Origin: Bacteroidota bacterium | GTDB lineage: Bacteria > Bacteroidota > Bacteroidia > Bacteroidales > Lentimicrobiaceae | DNA length: 26,714 nt | Reading direction: 5' to 3' | Assembly: GCA_023434665.1 (NCBI GenBank) | Contig: JAEYSM010000047.1 | Location: 1-26,714 of the forward strand | Part shown: positions 15,891 to 24,574 of the stretch, piece by piece | Numbering within the stretch: the stretch's first letter is position 1 | Layout: each line of letters begins with the position of its first letter | Notes under the pieces: generated by a model | Databases searched by the model: none | Told to the model about the DNA's origin: nothing | Seen by the model: only the letters and a program-made list of their open reading frames with translations | Program-made: the position numbers and the translations under genes

Positions 15891-17168
15891 ATGGAGAATA
15901 CAGGTGCGATAAAATCCGCGGTTTTGGAGACTTCGGTTTGTTCGGAGATAGGGAAGCTCGAAGGTGTAATTCTTCACTCTCCGGGTAGTGAGGTAGAAAA
16001 TATGACCCCTGATTCAGTTCAGAAGGCACTTTACAGTGATATTCTGAACCTGGAAGTTGCTTCACATGAGTACAGACAATTTAAGTGTGTGCTTGATAAA
16101 TATACAAGAACATTTCAGGTACGCGACTTGCTGAAAGATATTTTACATGAAGAGAAGGTAAGAATTGACCTGGTTCATAAAATCTGCGATCAGGAGCGGG
16201 TTAATAAACTTAAAAACAACTTACTTGATCTGAATCCCGATTTATTGACCACTGCTTTGATTGAAGGAATTGAACTCACCCGTGATAATTTATCAAAATT
16301 CCTCAGTAAAGATCGCTTTGAACTTGAACCACTGCATAACTTCTTCTTTACCCGTGATGCTTCAATCACCGTAGGTAATGAAGTATTTATCAGTAGGATG
16401 GCCAGCAGGGTACGCGACAGAGAGTCTCTGATTATGGAGTCAATCTTCGATTATCATCCGCTATTGACAACAACAACTGTAAATCCACAATCAAGCCGGA
16501 ACATCTGCAAAGAATTCAGCTTTGAGGGTGGTGACTTCCTGGTTGCCCGGGAAGATATTTTACTTATTGGTACCGGATTAAGAACCACACCAAAAGGAAT
16601 AGATTTTATCATAGAACATTATCGTAATAAGGGGGGAATTCATCATCTGTTGGTTCAGGAATTACCCTATGAGCCTGAATCTTTCATTCATCTCGATATG
16701 GTATTCACTTTCATTGATAACAATCTGTGCATGATCTATGAACCTCTTATCATGTATTCGAGCAGATTTTTAACCATTCACATTACGATTGATAATGGCA
16801 AAGTGAAAATTAAAGAAGAAGAAAACATACCCAGTGCACTCGAAAAATTGGGAATGAAAATTGATTACATTTGTTGTGGAGGTAATAAAGATATCGTTAT
16901 TCAGGAAAGGGAGCAATGGCACAGTGGCGCAAATTTCTTCGCTCTTGAGCCCGGCAAGATTATGGGATACGGCAGGAATATCAACACTATTGAGGCATTA
17001 AATCAAAATGGCTTTGACGTTGTTAGAGCAAAAGATATCATGAATGGGATCGACACAGTGGAGAGTCACAAAAAATGTGTCATTACCATTGAAGGTGCCG
17101 AATTATCAAGAGGTGGTGGTGGTTGCCGATGCATGACAATGCCTGTAAGAAGGGCGGCCACAAGCTGA
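15891..17168 (+). CDS. arcA: arginine deiminase family protein
   Basis: This is a 425-residue member of the amidinotransferase/deiminase fold that should convert arginine to citrulline and ammonia. Family landmarks: EGVILHSPGSEVENMTP at the N-terminus, NFFFTRDASI, FEGGDFL, SFIHLDMVFTFID (catalytic His region), HSGANFFALEPGKIMGYGRN, and the terminal Cys loop RGGGGCRCMTMPVRR with the catalytic Cys at residue 414. An extra Cys at 412 stands where other members, as I recall, carry Pro or Ala. No ornithine carbamoyltransferase, carbamate kinase or antiporter gene lies nearby, so an energy-yielding ADI operon is not shown. It starts 4 bases after queG and is probably co-transcribed. Confidence 0.88.
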   Translation: MENTGAIKSAVLETSVCSEIGKLEGVILHSPGSEVENMTPDSVQKALYSDILNLEVASHEYRQFKCVLDKYTRTFQVRDLLKDILHEEKVRIDLVHKICDQERVNKLKNNLLDLNPDLLTTALIEGIELTRDNLSKFLSKDRFELEPLHNFFFTRDASITVGNEVFISRMASRVRDRESLIMESIFDYHPLLTTTTVNPQSSRNICKEFSFEGGDFLVAREDILLIGTGLRTTPKGIDFIIEHYRNKGGIHHLLVQELPYEPESFIHLDMVFTFIDNNLCMIYEPLIMYSSRFLTIHITIDNGKVKIKEEENIPSALEKLGMKIDYICCGGNKDIVIQEREQWHSGANFFALEPGKIMGYGRNINTIEALNQNGFDVVRAKDIMNGIDTVESHKKCVITIEGAELSRGGGGCRCMTMPVRRAATS

Positions 17169-17220
17169 TAAGTAATTTCTGGCAAGAGGACAATTACAAC
17201 ATTTGACATATACAACACCT

Positions 17221-20067
17221 ATGCAAAAACTAATTAAACTTTTAACTATGGGAATCTTAAGTGGTTCACTTCTGACCGGAGTACCTTCAGCAGTTGCCCA
17301 AAAGCAATCTGCAGGAGACTTTAAGGTTGATTTTGAGAAATATGAACTCGATAATGGTTTGCAGGTTGTACTGCACCAGGACCATTCCGACCCGATCGTA
17401 TCAGTCGCTATACTCTATCATGTTGGATCCAGTCGCGAGAAACCCGGAAAGACCGGATTCGCACATTTCTTCGAGCACATGTTATTCCAGAATTCTGAGA
17501 ATGTGGGCAAAGGAGTCTTTTTCAAGAAAATTGATGACCTTGGCGGAACATTCAATGGTGGTACATGGACTGATGGAACCGTATATTACGAAGTAATTCC
17601 AAAGGATGCACTGGAAAAGATCTTATGGATGGAGAGCGATCGTATGGGCTTTCTTATCAACACAGTTACACAGGGAGCACTCGACAGGGAAAAGGACATC
17701 GTAATCAATGAAAAAAGGCAACGTGTCGATAATCAACCATATGGACATGCCGATTATGTTCTTGATAAAAACCTGTACCCGGCTTCGCATCCTTACTCCT
17801 GGCAGGTGATCGGATCAATGGATGACCTTCGCAGTGCAACACTTGATGATGTAAGAGAATTTTACGATAAGTATTATGGCGTAAACAATGCCACAATGGT
17901 AATTGCCGGTGATTTCGATAAAGCAGAAGTTAAGAAATTGGTTGATAAGTACTTCGGAGAGTTTAAGCCACGCCAGAAGCCGGAAGCTTTCCGCCCGATG
18001 CCTGCGATGCTTACTTCCACCAAGAAATTGTACCACGAGGACAACTTTGCCAGACTACCTGAACTTACAATGGTAATTCCTACTGTTGAAATGTATCATC
18101 CGGATTCTTATGCTCTCGAGGTACTGGCTGATTTATTGGCAGAAGGTAAAAAATCACCGCTTTATAAGGAAGTGGTAGAGAAGAGAAAACTTGCACCTAA
18201 CATTTCTGTATATAACAACTCGATGGAGCTTGCAGGAAAGTTTAACATTTCAGTTCAGGCTTTTGAAAATACCAGTCTCGAAACAGTAGTGGAAGCCATC
18301 AATGAAGGATACCGTCAATTTGAAACAAACGGATTCAGCGAAAGTGACCTTCAAAGGATTAAAAACATGAGGGAGACTGCATTCTATAACAGTATTTCTA
18401 GCTTGCTCGGAAAATCTTTCCAGCTGGTACAATCAAATGTCTTTGGTGGAGATCCAGGCAAGATGATGGAAGAAGTGAAGATGCTCAATGCAGTGACCAG
18501 TGATGATGTTAAGAGAGTTTACGAGAAATATATCAAAGGCAAGCATTTTGTGGCCACCAGTTTTGTTCCTAAAGGACAATTAGATTTAATTCTTTCGGGA
18601 TCAGTGAAAGCTGATGTGGTTGAAGAATCTGTTGAAACAGGCGCTGAATCAACCGATGTGGTTATTGAGGAGGAGACTTTCGAAAAGACACATTCAGCCA
18701 TCGACCGCAGTATTGAACCTCCATTAGGACCTGAACCTCTGTTACCCACACCGAAAGTTTACACCGAAACGCTCACAAATAATCTGAAGGTTTACGGTAT
18801 AGAGAGCAATGAACTTCCACTTGTACAATTCAGTTTCAGATTAAAAGGCGGACAGTTATTGGAAACCCCTGATAAAGCCGGTGTTTCGAAGCTGGTTGCT
18901 GAAATGATGATGGAAGGCACCCGCGATATGACTCCTGAAGAACTTGAAGAAGCCATAGGCCAACTTGGTGCCCGGATTCATGTTAATTCATCATCAGAAT
19001 TCATTACAATTACAGCAAACTGTCTCTCAAGAAACTACCAGAATGTACTTGAACTGGTAGAAAAAATTATGCTGGAACCACGTTGGGATGAGATAGAATT
19101 TGCCAGGGTAAAACAGGCTGCATTAAATAACATTGTTCAGCGTGAGGCTAACCCAAGTGCTGTTGCCGGAAATGTTTTCTTCAGAAAGCTTTATGGCGAA
19201 AACCACATTTTATCGATGCCTGGGACAGGTACTGTTGCAACGGTTGAAAGTCTGAACATAAACGATCTCAAAGATTTTTATGCAAAGTCTTTCTCACCTT
19301 CAGTAGCTAGTTTCCACATTGCCGGAAACATTACAAAGGATGTAGCTATTAAATCACTCGGAACTTTTGCATCAAAGTGGAAGGAATCGAAAGTTGAATT
19401 CCCTGAGTATGCAATTACTAACGGAATAGATAAACCAGCTCTTTATTTCATCGACATTCCCGATGCCAAGCAGTCGGTTATCATGATTGGTTCACTCACC
19501 GTACCAAGGAATCATCCAGATTATTTCCCGGCTTCTTTTGTGAACTATAAACTTGGTGATGGTTCGGGTGCCCGCTTATTCCAGGTATTGCGCCTTGAAA
19601 AAGGATACACCTATGGAGCTTATTCATACCTTATGCCACGCGTTAATGAAGGTCCGTTTGTTGCCAGTTCAAATGTCCAGTCGATGTTTACTCTTGAATC
19701 TGTAAATCTCTTCCGCGATATTCTGTCAACATATGGTGAACAGTATAGTGAACAGGACCTAGAAACAACCCGCAACGCGATGATCAGAGGTAATGCCGGT
19801 AAATTTGAAACCATTGGTAACCTTATGGGAATGCTTCATGAAATCAGCTCCTATAATTTACCAACTGATTATGTAAAGAAAGAAGAGAAGCTCGCAGGTG
19901 AAATGACTATTGAAAAAAGCAAGTCGATCTATCAGAAATACATTCAGCCACAGAAAATGATCTATGTTGTAGCAGGCGATGCACGTACTCAATACGACCG
20001 ACTAAAGGAAGCAGGTTTAGGAACTCCGGTAATGTTGGATAAACAAGGTAATGTTCTGGTTAAATAA
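17221..20067 (+). CDS. exported M16-family zinc peptidase (double-domain, pitrilysin type)
   Basis: This is a 948-residue protein starting at ATG 17221 with a signal peptide ending near PSAVAQ, so it acts in the periplasm or envelope. Domain 1 has the inverted zinc motif HFFEH (His82, Glu85, His86) and the distal ligand Glu164 in INEKRQ. A charged linker (about residues 460-515, VEESVETGAESTDVVIEEE) separates it from a second M16 pair, beginning FRLKGGQLLETPDKAGVSKLVAEMMMEGT, which lacks HxxEH and is expected to be non-catalytic. The C-terminal part has the R/Y motif GARLFQVLRLEKGYTYGAYSY used for substrate binding. The substrate is unknown. Its stop is followed by a strong hairpin terminator. 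Confidence 0.92.
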   Translation: MQKLIKLLTMGILSGSLLTGVPSAVAQKQSAGDFKVDFEKYELDNGLQVVLHQDHSDPIVSVAILYHVGSSREKPGKTGFAHFFEHMLFQNSENVGKGVFFKKIDDLGGTFNGGTWTDGTVYYEVIPKDALEKILWMESDRMGFLINTVTQGALDREKDIVINEKRQRVDNQPYGHADYVLDKNLYPASHPYSWQVIGSMDDLRSATLDDVREFYDKYYGVNNATMVIAGDFDKAEVKKLVDKYFGEFKPRQKPEAFRPMPAMLTSTKKLYHEDNFARLPELTMVIPTVEMYHPDSYALEVLADLLAEGKKSPLYKEVVEKRKLAPNISVYNNSMELAGKFNISVQAFENTSLETVVEAINEGYRQFETNGFSESDLQRIKNMRETAFYNSISSLLGKSFQLVQSNVFGGDPGKMMEEVKMLNAVTSDDVKRVYEKYIKGKHFVATSFVPKGQLDLILSGSVKADVVEESVETGAESTDVVIEEETFEKTHSAIDRSIEPPLGPEPLLPTPKVYTETLTNNLKVYGIESNELPLVQFSFRLKGGQLLETPDKAGVSKLVAEMMMEGTRDMTPEELEEAIGQLGARIHVNSSSEFITITANCLSRNYQNVLELVEKIMLEPRWDEIEFARVKQAALNNIVQREANPSAVAGNVFFRKLYGENHILSMPGTGTVATVESLNINDLKDFYAKSFSPSVASFHIAGNITKDVAIKSLGTFASKWKESKVEFPEYAITNGIDKPALYFIDIPDAKQSVIMIGSLTVPRNHPDYFPASFVNYKLGDGSGARLFQVLRLEKGYTYGAYSYLMPRVNEGPFVASSNVQSMFTLESVNLFRDILSTYGEQYSEQDLETTRNAMIRGNAGKFETIGNLMGMLHEISSYNLPTDYVKKEEKLAGEMTIEKSKSIYQKYIQPQKMIYVVAGDARTQYDRLKEAGLGTPVMLDKQGNVLVK

Positions 20068-20089
20068 CTGCACAACTTTACATAAAATA

Positions 20090-20118
20090 AAAAAGCCTCC
20101 TGAACAGGAGGCTTTTTT
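20090..20118. terminator. bidirectional intrinsic terminator
   Basis: A perfect 13-base stem (AAAAAGCCTCCTG pairing with CAGGAGGCTTTTT) with a 2-base central AA is followed by a T-run on the plus strand and, by symmetry, on the minus strand. It lies between the convergent M16 peptidase and P-loop kinase genes and should stop transcription from both sides. Confidence 0.9.
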
Positions 20119-20131
20119 ATTTACATCTCAC

Positions 20132-20698
20132 TTAATAATTCTCCTTCAGTTTATTTTCAAGAAAGACTTCAACACTTTTTTCCAATTCCTCAACAGTTCC
20201 ATTATTCATAAAAACAAGATCAGCAAGTTTCATGCACTCCCTTATATTTTGATTGTTTGGATCCTCTGAGTCCATTTCACGCTTTTCGTTTGCGAGAAAA
20301 GTTTCATATGAAATGCAGTCGGTCTCTGAATTCCTTAACACTATCCTCTCATAGCGTAAAGAAGCATCAGCATCCACAGCAATAAGAATAAAGTTTCCTT
20401 TGCTGCGTAAGGAATAAACTTCGCCGGGAGTCCTGATGCTTTCAATTATACAGTTTGCATTGCTTTCTAATGCTTGCTTATAAAGTTCATCAATTATAAA
20501 AGAAGGCGAATTCTCAGCTCTGAGTCTGTTGGCAACAATGACCATCGAATCACGGTTAATTTCAAGTCCAAGTTTCTCTATCTCTGCAATAAGGAAAGAT
20601 CTGACAGACAAATGCCTGAAGTTCTTATTTTGAACAAGGTATTCAACTATGGTACCTTTGCCTGCACCTAGTGTGCCCGTAATTCCAATGATCAGCAT
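20132..20698 (-). CDS. P-loop nucleotide kinase-like protein
   Basis: This is a 188-residue protein with a Walker A loop right at the start (IGITGTLGAGKGTIVEYL), an IIESIRTPGEVYSLRSKG segment and a VDADASLRYERI segment like those in dephospho-CoA kinase and related (d)NMP kinases. It has no lid or CoA motif clear enough to name the substrate, and dephospho-CoA kinase is only one option. It begins 15 bases after the end of the exported metallopeptidase gene, so the two probably share a transcript despite different compartments. Confidence 0.75.
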   Translation of the reverse strand: MLIIGITGTLGAGKGTIVEYLVQNKNFRHLSVRSFLIAEIEKLGLEINRDSMVIVANRLRAENSPSFIIDELYKQALESNANCIIESIRTPGEVYSLRSKGNFILIAVDADASLRYERIVLRNSETDCISYETFLANEKREMDSEDPNNQNIRECMKLADLVFMNNGTVEELEKSVEVFLENKLKENY

Positions 20699-20713
20699 GA
20701 CTGGTATTTAAAT

Positions 20714-22765
20714 TTATTTTAATGCTTTCAGAGCCTCTGCTGCAGCATTAAGTGTTGGCTGAATTGAAATTTCGCTGCCTACTGCATTTTTCATCCACAC
20801 TTGTGGAACCAATCTACCCTGAGTGTACATACGCTGGAACTCATCAGCAAGAGATTTCCCTTTAACCTGTTGTTCTATCTGAAAGTCAATCAGATGACCC
20901 ATTGGATAGTTTGACAGGTATAATGGATTATCAATCATATGGGAATATATTGCCAGAATAGGCTCGTCATTACCGCCAAGTACGCTTGCATAATACTTAT
21001 TCCAGACTTCCTTTGCGGCAGCAATTACAGCTTCTTTCAATTGAGCAGGAGTGGCATCCGGGTTAGCGTACATCCATTTCCATACTTTCATATCAACCAA
21101 AGAAACACCCATGATCTCATAACTTCCCCAGAAATTATCGAGAGCCATCATGTGTTCTTTCAGTGGATCGGTATTGGGCATTCCCAATAATTCAAGATCC
21201 CTTTTCTGGAAAAGGAAAGCCACTGCTTCGGTGAAAGAGGTATTTGGAACTCCCTGCAGCATGTAATAATCAACATCGTTCATTGTAACAGTTTGCTCCA
21301 CATTGTGCCCGAACTCATGAACTGCAATATTATAGCCCTTATAATCCATTCCATTTTCACCAATTCTGGTGCGTAAATGAGCCACATCATCCCTCATCTC
21401 AGCACCCCATGCATGTCCTGCACCACGTGATGCATCCACTACTACCAGTGATGTAATTTCGTCGGCTTTTTTCTTATCCCATCCTAGTTTAGTAAGGATA
21501 ACAGGCAATTCGGCCTCGAAAGCTTTGGTATCGGGGAATTTTTTGGAAGTAATAGCTGTAAGTTCCTCTTCGGGAATACCTCCGCGCGATTTGAAACCAT
21601 TATACCAGATATCAAATGGTTCTAGCTTACGGCCAAGTTGTTTACTGATATAGGTGGCCACTTCTTTTACCTGAGGTGATGATACAAACTCAGTAAACAG
21701 TCGCTCAACATCTTCCTGAGGGATTTCCATTCCTTCCTCAAATGCTCTGTCGATATATGTCGGTAGATTAGGACTGTACTTATCGATCATTTTCATGGCA
21801 TGGAAATTTGCCAATAGCACAGCATACCTGTTATCAGGTTCCATGGTGAATTTAGCCTCTTTTCCGTCCTTGTACATTTTATTATTACGGGGATCCCATG
21901 TGAATTCATTGCTATTGATCATTTCTGATGGAATGCTTTGATCAATAATTCGTTTCATTACATCATAAATCATTCTCTGTTTTTCGAGTCCATTATCACC
22001 GGCATAATTTGACTTAAGTTCATCTCTTAAGCCCCAGTGAGTAATTAATTTCATATCAGAAGGGAACAATGCCTTACCTTTTAGATTGAGCAGATTACCC
22101 ATATAGATATTATAATCGGAGATATAAGCATCTGCTTTTGTGAGTGTTTCAGAAACGCTCAGTATAACGTTTGCAGGAACACGGGATGTAAAACGGTCGC
22201 CCATTCTTGCATGGGCCCATTCCTTTCTCGACCAGGCAGATCCCAGCTTAGTTTTCTCTTCAAGATTATAATAAGGAAAGTTGAGTGCTGTAATAAATGC
22301 AATCTTGTTATTAAAGAAGTCGTCATCAAGGTGAGCTGAAGCGTCGTAACTTCCGAACAACATATCGATTGGCTCAATTTCGGGTCCCTCGAGTTGCAAA
22401 GGCTCTTTCAGCAACACATCCATTTGATGAAAATGTCCGGCAAAAATCTCAAAATTTCTTTCAAGCTTCTTATACAGATTATCGAGAGCGGATTGGTCTG
22501 CTACGAAGTTCTCAATACAAAAAGATTGAAATTCAGCAGGTGTACCATCAATTTCTCTCCACAAACCTGCAACTTGTGAAACACCTCTGTCAATTCTGAA
22601 AGAAGCGGCATCTCCATATTTATTCAGCAATTGCTTTTTAACCTGTTCCATAGTTGATTTTTCAATGTTCATCTTTTCTGCTGCTGTTTGTGCAATAAGG
22701 CTGCCAGGAATAACAACCGACAACAATGCAATGAGAAAACACACTAAAAGACTGTTTCTTTTCAT
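20714..22765 (-). CDS. exported M3-like zinc metallopeptidase
   Basis: This is a 683-residue protein with a signal peptide (SLLVCFLIALLSVVIPGSLIAQ). The active site is AVHEFGHNVEQ with His483, Glu484 and His487, and a likely third zinc ligand Glu513 in NTSFTEAVAF, 26 residues after the second His, the spacing of M3-type gluzincins. The long helical N-terminal part (FEIFAGHFHQMDVLLKEPL, WAHARMGDRFTSRVP) fits an oligopeptidase-like cavity. No ordinary M3 member was recognised, so an uncharacterised sister family is likely. Cleavage targets are unknown. It is preceded by a duplicated TACATTTG promoter element and followed by the P-loop kinase gene. Confidence 0.8.
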   Translation of the reverse strand: MKRNSLLVCFLIALLSVVIPGSLIAQTAAEKMNIEKSTMEQVKKQLLNKYGDAASFRIDRGVSQVAGLWREIDGTPAEFQSFCIENFVADQSALDNLYKKLERNFEIFAGHFHQMDVLLKEPLQLEGPEIEPIDMLFGSYDASAHLDDDFFNNKIAFITALNFPYYNLEEKTKLGSAWSRKEWAHARMGDRFTSRVPANVILSVSETLTKADAYISDYNIYMGNLLNLKGKALFPSDMKLITHWGLRDELKSNYAGDNGLEKQRMIYDVMKRIIDQSIPSEMINSNEFTWDPRNNKMYKDGKEAKFTMEPDNRYAVLLANFHAMKMIDKYSPNLPTYIDRAFEEGMEIPQEDVERLFTEFVSSPQVKEVATYISKQLGRKLEPFDIWYNGFKSRGGIPEEELTAITSKKFPDTKAFEAELPVILTKLGWDKKKADEITSLVVVDASRGAGHAWGAEMRDDVAHLRTRIGENGMDYKGYNIAVHEFGHNVEQTVTMNDVDYYMLQGVPNTSFTEAVAFLFQKRDLELLGMPNTDPLKEHMMALDNFWGSYEIMGVSLVDMKVWKWMYANPDATPAQLKEAVIAAAKEVWNKYYASVLGGNDEPILAIYSHMIDNPLYLSNYPMGHLIDFQIEQQVKGKSLADEFQRMYTQGRLVPQVWMKNAVGSEISIQPTLNAAAEALKALK

Positions 22766-22781
22766 CTCAATCGGGGTTTTT

Positions 22782-22834
22782 GTTTATGCAAATGTAAACT
22801 TTCTCTTCTTTAAGTTTTAGTTTATGCAAATGTA
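22782..22834 (-). promoter_or_regulatory. duplicated promoter element upstream of the M3-like peptidase gene
   Basis: The 15-base block GTTTATGCAAATGTA occurs at 22782-22796 and again at 22820-22834, each followed by a few bases and TTTCTCTT. On the minus strand each copy reads TACATTTGCATAAAC and so contains an exact TAnnTTTG box (22796-22789 and 22834-22827). The proximal box is 23 bases from the ATG at 22765. The copies are 38 bases apart. Tandem promoters or a repeated operator are both possible. Confidence 0.5.
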
Positions 22835-22929
22835 TATCTTTCTCTTATTTTTTATCTTTCTAATTCCATACTTCAACAATGAATATCAATTGAGGCTGGG
22901 GTATAAAATCAACAGGTCTCATTATTTGT

Positions 22930-22937
22930 TATCTTTG
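22930..22937 (+). promoter_or_regulatory. probable -7 element for the menaquinone methyltransferase gene (TATCTTTG)
   Basis: TATCTTTG matches TAnnTTTG exactly and lies 17 bases before ATG 22955, which supports that start and gives a very short leader. No -33 TTG was seen at 19-21 bases upstream. Confidence 0.5.
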
Positions 22938-22954
22938 TTATTTAATTCATTAAT

Positions 22955-23674
22955 ATGTTCAGAGACGAAAGCGGACAAAGACCCACCCAAAAGATCTTTA
23001 CAGAAGTTCCTCCCAGATACGACTTGTTGAATCGTGTATTAACATTAAACCTTGATGAAAACTGGCGAAAAAGAACGGCCTCTGAAGTATTGAAAAACAC
23101 GCCTGCCAATGTGCTTGACTTATGTTGCGGCACAGCTGATCTGACTATGCATCTGGCTGCTAAAGCTGATCAGGTAACCAATATCTACGGATTAGATTTC
23201 AGCCATACCATGCTGGAGAGAGCCAAAGAAAAGGTGGCTGTTTTTGGAGAAGGTAGGGTTAAACTCATTCAGGGGGATGCCGGCAATATGCCATTTGAAA
23301 GTAATTTTTTTGATGCCATTGGTATTTCATTTGGCTTTCGTAACCTTACATTCGAAAACCCGGATGCCCGCCTGCATATGCAAGAAATATACAGAGTACT
23401 AAAACCAGGCGGTCGTTTTGTTATAGTTGAAACCAGTCAACCATCCAATGCAGTGGTTAGATTCTTCTACCATGTATATCACAGGCTAATTACAGCACCC
23501 ATTGGAGGCTTAATATCGGGTAATCACCAGGCATATAAATATCTGGCCTATTCAGCCAACAATTATTACACTTTGCCCCAACTCTCTAAATTGCTGACAA
23601 ATGCAGGGTTTAAAAATACCAGGGGAATTCCACTGATGCTTGGAGCAGCGGCTATCATGATCGCCGAGAAATAA
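22955..23674 (+). CDS. ubiE: demethylmenaquinone methyltransferase (UbiE/MenG)
   Basis: This is a 239-residue class I SAM-dependent methyltransferase that makes menaquinone from demethylmenaquinone at the inner membrane face. Motifs: FTEVPPRYDLLNRVLTLNLD at the N-terminus, SAM motif I VLDLCCGTADLT, GLDFSHTMLERAKEK, the QGDAGNMPFESNFFDAIGIS region, FGFRNL, and YRVLKPGGRFVIVETSQP with the late YLAYSANNYYTLPQLSKLL block typical of UbiE/COQ5. In a Bacteroidota cell menaquinone is the expected substrate; menG would be the equivalent name. It is transcribed alone from a divergent region and ends 5 bases before a heptanucleotide repeat array. Confidence 0.95.
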   Translation: MFRDESGQRPTQKIFTEVPPRYDLLNRVLTLNLDENWRKRTASEVLKNTPANVLDLCCGTADLTMHLAAKADQVTNIYGLDFSHTMLERAKEKVAVFGEGRVKLIQGDAGNMPFESNFFDAIGISFGFRNLTFENPDARLHMQEIYRVLKPGGRFVIVETSQPSNAVVRFFYHVYHRLITAPIGGLISGNHQAYKYLAYSANNYYTLPQLSKLLTNAGFKNTRGIPLMLGAAAIMIAEK

Positions 23675-23678
23675 ATAG

Positions 23679-23776
23679 TGCTGACTGCTGAGTGCTGACT
23701 GCTAAATTCTGAGTGCTGACTGCTGACTGCTGACTGCTGACTGCTGATTGCTGACTGCTGATTGCTAAGTGCTAAA
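23679..23776. repeat. 14-unit tandem heptanucleotide repeat (consensus TGCTGAC)
   Basis: Fourteen contiguous 7-base units can be laid out without gaps. Eight, including four in a row (23714-23741), are exactly TGCTGAC, and the edge units degenerate to TGCTGAT, TGCTGAG, TGCTAAG, TTCTGAG and TGCTAAA. The array fills the whole gap between the convergent methyltransferase and TauE genes, and the last unit contains the TAG stop of the latter (cta at 23772-23774). No hairpin or spacer is present, so it is neither a terminator of the usual form nor a CRISPR. Confidence 0.9.
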
Positions 23777-24569
23777 CAATCATCATTGCAATACCAAATA
23801 TGATCATACCCACAGAATACCATTCCCTGACAGGGTTTTCGGCTTTTTGAATATCATATCCTGACAGAAACTTAGGGCCTATGAAGGCTCCGATCATGGT
23901 TCCAAAAGTCAGCAAATAGACCAGAGTCAGATCTATCATTCCGACAAGAAAATGGGCTCCCAAAGCCGAAATGGTATTAAAACCGGCTATCAGTAAGGAA
24001 GTGCCAACCACTAGTTTCAGTGGCATGCGGATAGCAAAAAGTCCTGCGAGAACGGGCGCTGTTCCACTGGTTCCAAATGAACCTGTAACAATGCCGGATA
24101 AAATTCCATAAATGGAACTGCTGGCAAATTTTGAGCGCGGACTCAATTCTTCCAACTTACCACCTTGTGCCTCTTTCTTCTTTTTCGTGCGGGTTTTTAG
24201 GATTATATGCAGAGCCATGAGTATGGAGTAAATTCCGAAGCTAACTTTAAGCTGTTTTGTTGTGAGCATGCTTGTAAATGCAGCACCCCCAAAGGCTCCG
24301 ATAATTCCCCCAAGGGCAAAAATAAGCCCTATCTTCATGTCGAGGTTTTTTCGCTTTCTATGACTTATTGAACCTACAACACAAACGGGTATAGTTGCGG
24401 CCAGTGATGTTGTTACTGCAACCTGGGCAGGGACGCCAAAGAAAATAGTAAGAACAGGCAGGAAGAAAAAACCACCTCCTCCACCTATAAGTGAACCAAA
24501 AAAACCGATTATAAAACCGAATATTGGCAACCACAGATAAACAGATTCGAAGTCAGAATGAAAAATCAT
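23772..24569 (-). CDS. TauE/SafE-family membrane transporter
   Basis: This is a 265-residue integral membrane protein with about eight hydrophobic segments and the glycine-rich family signature FGSLIGGGGGFFFLPVLTIFFG near residue 30, repeated in weaker form in the second half (GSFGTSGTAPVLAGL). A positively charged loop (KTRTKKKKEAQGGK) separates the halves. Members are proposed exporters of sulfite, sulfonates or other small organic anions; the substrate here is unknown. It follows the cytidylate-kinase-like gene by 5 bases, at the end of the pgi operon, and its stop codon lies inside the heptanucleotide array. Confidence 0.88.
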   Translation of the reverse strand: MIFHSDFESVYLWLPIFGFIIGFFGSLIGGGGGFFFLPVLTIFFGVPAQVAVTTSLAATIPVCVVGSISHRKRKNLDMKIGLIFALGGIIGAFGGAAFTSMLTTKQLKVSFGIYSILMALHIILKTRTKKKKEAQGGKLEELSPRSKFASSSIYGILSGIVTGSFGTSGTAPVLAGLFAIRMPLKLVVGTSLLIAGFNTISALGAHFLVGMIDLTLVYLLTFGTMIGAFIGPKFLSGYDIQKAENPVREWYSVGMIIFGIAMMIV

Positions 24570-24574
24570 ACCTT

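Noticed and set aside
22824..23030. 68-codon plus-strand frame before the methyltransferase
   Set aside because: It overlaps the methyltransferase start in another frame and consists of AT-rich intergenic sequence with no ribosome site or homology.
23679..23776. Repeat array considered as CRISPR or as a Ser/Gln-rich coding repeat
   Set aside because: There are no spacers, and the open frame across it on the minus strand is a by-product of a 7-base repeat whose length is not a multiple of three.
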